From: Betaproteobacteria bacterium
Lineage (GTDB): Bacteria; Pseudomonadota; Gammaproteobacteria; Burkholderiales; SG8-41
NCBI GenBank assembly: GCA_025363575.1
Contig: JANYDM010000088.1
Span: 1 to 10,625 of the forward strand
Reading direction: 5' to 3'
DNA: 10,625 nt
Positions 6,720 through 10,625 of the stretch are shown here, piece after piece. The position numbers and the translations under genes were made by a program. Each line of letters opens with the position of its first letter. Positions within the stretch are counted from its first letter, which is position 1. The notes beneath the pieces were generated by a model. That model saw only the letters and a list, made by a program, of their open reading frames with translations. It searched no databases and was not told the DNA's origin.

Positions 6720-7562
6720 CTAAATCGTCTTCTCGATCATCGCCCTCAATTCAGCGGACACTTTCGGCTCGATGCCGAACCACGCTTTCCACGCCGGTCG
6801 GCCCTGATGCAGCAACATGCCTAAGCCGTCGACGGTCGGGTTGCCGCGCACGCGGGCGGCGGCGAGCAACGGCGTTTCGAGCGGGATGTAGATGATATCC
6901 GCGACGAGCGCGCTCTTCGGCAGAGTGTCGAGCTTGATGTCGAGCGCGGGCTGGCCGACCATGCCGCAGCTCGTCGTGTTGACGACCATCGCCGCGTCTT
7001 CAAGACTCGCATGGCGCTCTTCCCACGGCAGCGCTGTGAGGGGACCGCCGAAGTCGCCGGCGATTTCTCGAGCGTGCGCCCATGAACGGTTAACGATCCG
7101 AATCTCGCGCGCGCCTTCCTGCGCGAGGCCGTAACACACCGCGCGCGCGCCGCCGCCGGCGCCGATCACGACGATGGGGCCCGAGTCGGCGCGCCAGCCG
7201 TGCCGCGTCTGCTTCAAGTTCTGAATAAAGCCGTAGCAATCGTTGTTGGTGCCGGCAAGCGAGCCGTCAGGTTTTGCCACCACGCAACTGATTGCGCCGA
7301 TGTTTTTCGCCAGCGCGTCGACTTCATCGACGATAGCCATCGCCGCCTGCTTGTGCGGCAGCGTAAGATTGCAGCCAGCGAAGCCGAGCGGATGCAGCGC
7401 GCGCAGGGCGGTGGCGAGTCCCTCGGGCCGGATAGCAAGCGGCACGTAGGTGCCGGCCAGCGCATGCTGCTTAAACCAGTAATTGTGCAGCAGCGGTGAG
7501 CGCGAATGCATGACGGGCCAGCCCATGACGCCCGCGAGCAGAAAACGGTCCGGATTTGCCAT
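6720..7562 (-). CDS. aroE: Shikimate dehydrogenase family protein (AroE homologue)
   Basis: A 280-residue NADP-dependent dehydrogenase of the shikimate/quinate family. Shikimate-binding serines are S20 and S22 in HSRSPLLHN; the catalytic pair is K71 (CNLTLPHK) and D108 (TNNDCYGF). The nucleotide loop is GAGGGA at 134-139, and N158-R159-S160 is the NADP-type NR(T/S) motif. NTTSCGM, DIIYIPLETPLL and GLGMLLHQG complete the signature. The start at 7562 gives the canonical N-terminus; the frame stays open upstream to 7982, but that part runs antisense through the next gene. AroE reduces 3-dehydroshikimate in aromatic amino-acid synthesis. Here it sits among catabolic genes, so it may be a paralogue oxidising shikimate, quinate or a similar cyclic hydroxy-acid. 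The symbol marks homology, not proven function. No clear ribosome site is visible. Confidence 0.88.
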   Translation of the reverse strand: MANPDRFLLAGVMGWPVMHSRSPLLHNYWFKQHALAGTYVPLAIRPEGLATALRALHPLGFAGCNLTLPHKQAAMAIVDEVDALAKNIGAISCVVAKPDGSLAGTNNDCYGFIQNLKQTRHGWRADSGPIVVIGAGGGARAVCYGLAQEGAREIRIVNRSWAHAREIAGDFGGPLTALPWEERHASLEDAAMVVNTTSCGMVGQPALDIKLDTLPKSALVADIIYIPLETPLLAAARVRGNPTVDGLGMLLHQGRPAWKAWFGIEPKVSAELRAMIEKTI

Positions 7563-7592
7563 CGGCGTATTTTCGCATGCATCGCCCCCGCG

Positions 7593-7622
7593 TTGACAGC
7601 CAGGCGGATCAAGCGTGATCAT
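7593..7622 (+). promoter_or_regulatory. Candidate promoter with operator-like palindrome
   Basis: A perfect -35 TTGACA lies at 7593-7598, followed after 18 bp by GATCAT (7617-7622, four of six matching the -10 consensus). Within the spacer and overlapping the -10 is a short dyad, GATCA (7607-7611) and TGATC (7616-7620) around AGCG, placed where a repressor or activator could act. It points at the binding-protein-like gene at 7660 and lies in the 97-bp gap to the divergent aroE-like gene. Found by eye only. Confidence 0.45.
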
Positions 7623-7646
7623 GCGCGTGCTCGCATACAGAAACTC

Positions 7647-7653
7647 AGGAGGA
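7647..7653 (+). promoter_or_regulatory. Strong ribosome binding site deciding the start at 7660
   Basis: AGGAGGA ends 6 nt before the ATG at 7660. The frame is open from an upstream ATT at 7615, but this site makes 7660 the real start. Confidence 0.8.
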
Positions 7654-7659
7654 CGCCAC

Positions 7660-8571
7660 ATGAACGGCGAGGCGAAAGCGAAACCGAAAGTCGCGACCAT
7701 GAATGCGGTGCACGATCTGCCGGTGTTGGTCGCGCGCGACCGCGGATTTTTCAGGGATGAGGGTCTCGACATCGAGTTCGTGACGACGCCGGGAATGGCG
7801 CAGGTCACCACGGCGCATTCAGTCAAGTTCGATTCCGTCTTCGACCGCCCGCTCGACTCCGTGTACAACGACGGCGGCATCGACCAGTACCGCATGTGCG
7901 AATGGGGCATCATGAAGCGCGCCGTCGAGGCCGCCCGCGGCGGGTTGCGTCCGCGCAAGATCGTCGCGCTCGGCGCTTCCATGTCGTCGTTCGCGATCGT
8001 CGTGGCCGCCGATTCGAAAATCTACGAGCCCGAGATGCTGAAGGATAAAGAGATCGCGGTGACGCCGAACAACGGCTCGCATTTCACCACGCTGAAGCTG
8101 ATGGAGGGATTTCTCGCGCTCGAGCACATCAAGACGACTACCGCGGGAACCATGCCGAAGCGCATCGAAGCGCTGAAGCAGGGCAAGGTCGCGGCGGTGA
8201 GTCTGATGGAGCCGTGGATCAGCGTCGCGCAGAAGATGGGCCTGCGGATCCTCATCGAGTCGCACTCGACGCGCAGCGAGGCGGCCGGCGACGATCTCGA
8301 CGGCAGGACGCTCGCAGCAATGTTCCGCGCGCAAGCGCGCGCGGTCGTGGAAATCGAGAAGGACCCGACGCCTTACATCCATTACTTCATCGGCGAGACC
8401 GGCGGCCTGCTGGAGCCGCACGAGTTCCAGACCTGGCGCCTGCTGCATGCGGCGCCGCAGCCGTACACCCGCGAGCGGTTCGACGATACCTATAACTGGA
8501 CAGTGAAGTGGAACATGACGGTGCCGGGCGCGACCTATGACAGCATCGTCGACAACCGTGCGTGGCAATAG
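7660..8571 (+). CDS. NMT1/THI5-like substrate-binding-fold protein without signal peptide
   Basis: A 303-residue protein of the type-2 periplasmic-binding-protein fold (SsuA/TauA/NMT1 group). The clearest marker is DLPVLVARDRGFFRDEGLDI at residues 19-38, the counterpart of the AKDKGYFKDEGLDVE strand-helix motif of that group. Further landmarks are KDKEIAVTPNNGSHF and the RIEALKQGKVAAVSLMEPW region. The N-terminus MNGEAKAKPK is hydrophilic. Neither this start nor the upstream in-frame stretch gives a signal peptide or lipobox, so the protein should be cytoplasmic. No ABC permease or ATPase lies in the window. It may be an enzyme using this fold rather than a transporter receptor: from memory, THI5-type pyrimidine synthases and 4,5-dihydroxyphthalate decarboxylases are cytoplasmic proteins with related folds. 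I see no catalytic motif that decides it. It is divergent from the aroE-like gene. Confidence 0.75.
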   Translation: MNGEAKAKPKVATMNAVHDLPVLVARDRGFFRDEGLDIEFVTTPGMAQVTTAHSVKFDSVFDRPLDSVYNDGGIDQYRMCEWGIMKRAVEAARGGLRPRKIVALGASMSSFAIVVAADSKIYEPEMLKDKEIAVTPNNGSHFTTLKLMEGFLALEHIKTTTAGTMPKRIEALKQGKVAAVSLMEPWISVAQKMGLRILIESHSTRSEAAGDDLDGRTLAAMFRAQARAVVEIEKDPTPYIHYFIGETGGLLEPHEFQTWRLLHAAPQPYTRERFDDTYNWTVKWNMTVPGATYDSIVDNRAWQ

Positions 8572-8831
8572 CGGGCGTAGAGGCAGGTGAGGATGAGATC
8601 GATATTGCACGATGCGGCGCATTCACCGGCGGGCGGCTGCGCGCCTTCGGTTCGTACTTGCGATTGCCGCATTTGCGCGGGCGCCGGCGAAAGCGGCACT
8701 CCAAAGACGGCATCGATCACAGGCCGCAAAAAATGAATAAGCGCGAACCAGCGCGTTGATTCGTCAAAATAGCGCGAAAAAATAATAAAGTTTTCGCTGC
8801 TCGCCTTTGTTCGCGCCGTTGCTACCTGAAA

Positions 8832-8859
8832 TTTGTTTAAGCAAAAACGAGCCTATAAT
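8832..8859 (+). promoter_or_regulatory. Candidate sigma-70 promoter
   Basis: A perfect -10 TATAAT stands at 8854-8859. A weak -35 (TTTGTT at 8832-8837) lies 16 bp upstream in AT-rich DNA. Transcription would start near 8866, giving a very short leader of about 16 nt before the ATG at 8882. Confidence 0.6.
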
Positions 8860-8870
8860 TTTTGTCATCG

Positions 8871-8876
8871 AGGAGG
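8871..8876 (+). promoter_or_regulatory. Strong ribosome binding site
   Basis: A perfect AGGAGG, 5 nt before the ATG at 8882. It selects this start over the longer open frame that begins at 8807. Confidence 0.8.
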
Positions 8877-8881
8877 TTGTC

Positions 8882-9874
8882 ATGAAAATTCATCAACACG
8901 AAATTTCGACTGTGCACGGCGTGCGCCGGCTTGCCGCCGTCATTGCGCTGTGCTCCTGCGGCCTTGCGTTTTCGCAGGTTGGATTTCCGCCGCCGCCGCC
9001 CAGGGTGAGTCCGGCTGCAGGTGTGATCGACATGCATGTGCATCCGGACCCCGACGTTTTCGGACGCTCGCTTACCGACGTCGAAATGGCGATGATCGCG
9101 CGGCGTAAAGGCATGCGCGGGATCGTGCTCAAAAACCACGTCGTCACCACAGCGGACCGCGCAGCGCTCGCGATGCAGCAGGTGCCCGGCATCGAAATTT
9201 GGGGCGGTATTGTGCTCAACAATTCAGTCGGCGGAGTCAACCCGGCGGCGGTCGAATGGATGCACCGCATGTCGGGTGGCCGCGGCAAAATCGTATGGTT
9301 GCCGACCTTCGACTCGGACAAACACATTAAAACGCTGGTCGACAAGAACAAGTCCGGACTGGTGGTTGCGCCCGGCGGACAGGTCACACCGCAGATGGAA
9401 GAAGTGCTCAAGATCATCGCCCGCGAAAACCTCGTGCTGGCAACCGGGCACGTGCATGCCGAAGAAGTCGTGGCCGTGACCAAGCGCGCGCGCGAACTGG
9501 GCGTGAAAAATATTCTCGTCACTCATGGGTTGACCAACATACCCGGACTTTCAACCGAGCAGGCGAAGCAGGTCGCGCAGATGGGCGCATACATCGAAAT
9601 CTGCTATTTACAGTTCCTGACCGGGCCGACTGCGCAGTATCAGTGGATGACGCACTGGGACCGGGTGGATGCGAAGGCGGTCGCCCAGGCGGTCAAGGAC
9701 ATCGGCGCGGACCATTTGGTTTTGTCGACCGACCTTGGCCAGCAAGGCATGATGACGCCGCCGGACGGAATTGAAAACCAGGTGACCGCGGTTCTCGCGG
9801 CGGACGTGTCGCAGGCTGACATCGACAAGATGATGAAGCGCAACCCGGGGCGGCTGCTGGGATTGGCCGAGTAG
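8882..9874 (+). CDS. Exported amidohydrolase-superfamily protein (DUF6282-like)
   Basis: A 330-residue metal-dependent hydrolase with a signal peptide: basic HGVRR, then a hydrophobic segment ending near AFSQ at 29-32; a cryptic lipobox (LCSC26G) makes a lipoprotein conceivable. A proline run (PPPPP, 36-40) follows. The superfamily metal ligands can be followed in order: H52 and H54 (DMHVHPD), K84 and H86 (VLKNHV), H190 (ATGHV), H215 (VTHGL) and D284 (LSTDLGQ). The fold is thus a TIM-barrel hydrolase with an intact site; K84 is a candidate bridging carboxy-lysine. I believe the closest family is DUF6282, of unknown reaction. It acts in the periplasm or at the envelope, unlike most relatives. 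It has its own TATAAT promoter and AGGAGG and appears to be monocistronic. The Bug remnant begins 12 nt after its stop on the other strand. Confidence 0.85.
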   Translation: MKIHQHEISTVHGVRRLAAVIALCSCGLAFSQVGFPPPPPRVSPAAGVIDMHVHPDPDVFGRSLTDVEMAMIARRKGMRGIVLKNHVVTTADRAALAMQQVPGIEIWGGIVLNNSVGGVNPAAVEWMHRMSGGRGKIVWLPTFDSDKHIKTLVDKNKSGLVVAPGGQVTPQMEEVLKIIARENLVLATGHVHAEEVVAVTKRARELGVKNILVTHGLTNIPGLSTEQAKQVAQMGAYIEICYLQFLTGPTAQYQWMTHWDRVDAKAVAQAVKDIGADHLVLSTDLGQQGMMTPPDGIENQVTAVLAADVSQADIDKMMKRNPGRLLGLAE

Positions 9875-9885
9875 GCTCGACATGC

Positions 9886-10050
9886 GGCGCCGACCTTCTC
9901 CGCGATTGCGCGCGACACGATGTCGGTGGGGCCGCCGGGCGCGAATGGAACGATGTAGTGGATTGGTTTGGTCGGATAGTCTGCCGCGTACACGCCGATG
10001 CTTGCCGCGCAAAATGCAGCGCAGAGTATTTTCGATTACCAGTGAATCAT
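9886..10050 (-). pseudogene. Broken Bug-family receptor, N-terminal remnant
   Basis: On the minus strand an ATG at 10050-10048 overlaps the stop of the gamma-glutamyltranspeptidase gene (TAATG), a classic coupled start. It reads MIHW and then hits TAA. In the same frame after the stop come a signal-peptide-like stretch (SKILCAAFCAASIGVYAADY) and then PTKPIHYIVPFAPGGPTDIV and SRAIAEKVGAA, the unmistakable N-terminus of a mature Bug receptor. The similarity stops at about 9886, where the expected GQPVVVEN block should follow, and the remaining roughly 270 residues are missing. A GTG at 9993 could restart translation but would lose the signal peptide. So this is a remnant with both a nonsense codon at position 5 and a 3' truncation. 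It was probably the operon partner of the transpeptidase gene. Confidence 0.85.
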
Positions 10051-10625
10051 TAAGCTTGTGCCACAGCACCCGACCATGGCGACATCAGATCGGTGATCCC
10101 CTGGTGCTCGCCGGTCGCGGGATCGCGCAGTACGGCGCTCGGACAAGCGAAGTTGGTCGGATATACCACGAGCTCGGTGAGGTTGACCGAGAATTTTGCG
10201 TTGAGCGCTGATTGCACTTCCGCCGGCTGGCGCGGATCGACGCCGACCGTTTCGCCGCCGCTCGCGTCGATGCGCGGCTGATGGAAGGCGTCCTCGAGCG
10301 ACATGCCATGATCGATCAGGAACGACGCAATCTGCATCACCGACGGCATGATCTGGCGCCCGCCGGAGGCGCCGACCGCGAACCACGCGTGGTCGCCGCG
10401 CCGTGCGATGACCGGGCACATATTGGTGAGCGGGCGCTTGCCGGGCGCGAAATAATTCGGCGACTCCGGGCGCGGATCGAACCACATCATGACGTTGTTC
10501 ATCAGGATGCCGGTAGTGGGCAGCACCAGCCGGCTGCCGAACACCGAGAGCAGCGTTTGCGTGTGCGCGACCATGTTGCCTTCGCGGTCAACTACGTTCA
10601 GATGCGTGGTGCAGCCGGGGTTCTT
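10050..10625 (-). CDS. ggt: Gamma-glutamyltranspeptidase, small (catalytic) subunit part
   Basis: The C-terminal 191 residues are in the window; the rest lies beyond the right edge. The visible part begins KNPGCTTHLNVVD. The first threonine of TTH (codon 10610-10608) matches the autoprocessing nucleophile that becomes the N-terminus of the small subunit in this family. So nearly the whole small subunit is present, and its length agrees with the E. coli one (about 190). Further landmarks are GILMNNVMMWF, KRPLTNMCPVI and the oxyanion-region GASGGRQIMPSV, with QPRIDASGG near the end. The enzyme hydrolyses or transfers gamma-glutamyl groups, for example from glutathione, usually in the periplasm. 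The family also includes cephalosporin-acylase-like and other hydrolases, so the substrate is not certain. Its TAA overlaps the start codon of the Bug remnant. Confidence 0.92.
   Translation of the reverse strand, partial: KNPGCTTHLNVVDREGNMVAHTQTLLSVFGSRLVLPTTGILMNNVMMWFDPRPESPNYFAPGKRPLTNMCPVIARRGDHAWFAVGASGGRQIMPSVMQIASFLIDHGMSLEDAFHQPRIDASGGETVGVDPRQPAEVQSALNAKFSVNLTELVVYPTNFACPSAVLRDPATGEHQGITDLMSPWSGAVAQA

Larger units (their letters stand above)
8572..8881 (+). other. Gene-free spacer with promoter for the amidohydrolase gene
   Basis: This 310-nt spacer holds no convincing gene: the short open frames in it have no ribosome site and no recognisable protein motif. The right half turns AT-rich. 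GCGAAAA (8774-8780) and TTTTCGC (8791-8797) form a perfect 7-bp inverted repeat around a 10-nt AT-rich loop. There is no T-run after it, so it looks more like a protein-binding site or weak hairpin than a terminator. The promoter and ribosome site of the next gene occupy the end. Confidence 0.6.

Noticed and set aside
7563..7982. Upstream in-frame extension of the AroE homologue to 420 residues
   Set aside because: It runs antisense through the binding-protein-like gene, and the canonical AroE N-terminus begins at 7562.
8535..8759. Short open frames on both strands in the spacer before the amidohydrolase gene
   Set aside because: They are 64-65 codons with no ribosome site, no motif and mutual overlap; most likely chance frames in GC-rich DNA.
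8807..8881. Upstream in-frame start for the amidohydrolase
   Set aside because: It would translate across the TATAAT box and the AGGAGG; the ATG at 8882 has the ribosome site and starts a signal peptide.
9640..9993. Minus-strand frame from a GTG at 9993 as a real 117-codon gene
   Set aside because: Only its first part (to about 9886) is Bug-like; the rest is antisense to the amidohydrolase gene. Better explained as a truncated pseudogene.

Overview
The window is GC-rich, densely coded chromosomal DNA. The best indication of origin is a betaproteobacterium of the Burkholderiales type. The reason is a complete Bug-type (tripartite tricarboxylate transporter) periplasmic solute receptor plus the remnant of a second one; this family is strongly expanded in that group. 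No RNA genes, insertion sequences, phage genes, CRISPR arrays or transcription-factor genes are visible. The content is catabolic: uptake and breakdown of small organic acids, amino-acid-like compounds and possibly aromatic carboxylates.

Layout. (1) Positions 1-158, minus strand: the N-terminus of an FAD-dependent DAO-family oxidoreductase, divergent from (2) a tight plus-strand operon at 274-3783. That operon holds a DadA-like FAD amino-acid dehydrogenase, a Bug receptor (4-nt gap) and a Rieske ring-hydroxylating oxygenase of the phthalate 4,5-dioxygenase type (8-nt gap). (3) Positions 3784-3957: a gene-free stretch packed with inverted repeats. (4) Positions 3958-5106, minus: a zinc-dependent medium-chain alcohol dehydrogenase. 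(5) Positions 5184-6715, plus: two class II aldolase/adducin-family proteins, separated by a repeat-rich spacer. (6) Positions 6720-7562, minus: a shikimate dehydrogenase (AroE) homologue. (7) Positions 7660-8571, plus: a type-2 periplasmic-binding-protein-fold protein (NMT1/THI5-like) without a signal peptide. (8) Positions 8882-9874, plus: an exported amidohydrolase-superfamily protein with its own strong promoter and ribosome binding site. (9) Positions 9886-10050, minus: the broken N-terminal piece of a second Bug receptor. (10) Positions 10050-10625, minus: the catalytic small subunit of a gamma-glutamyltranspeptidase, running off the window.

How the genes could work together (inference). 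A Bug receptor captures an organic acid. The Rieske oxygenase, zinc dehydrogenase and class II aldolase-fold enzymes could then oxidise, dehydrogenate and cleave or decarboxylate it. The electron-transfer reductase the Rieske enzyme needs is not in the window. No complete known pathway can be read off. The strand changes repeatedly, so the region looks like a mosaic of short catabolic units rather than one operon. The observations most worth following are the signal-less binding-protein-fold gene sitting among enzymes, the Bug remnant with a sharp breakpoint, and the two repeat-rich spacers.
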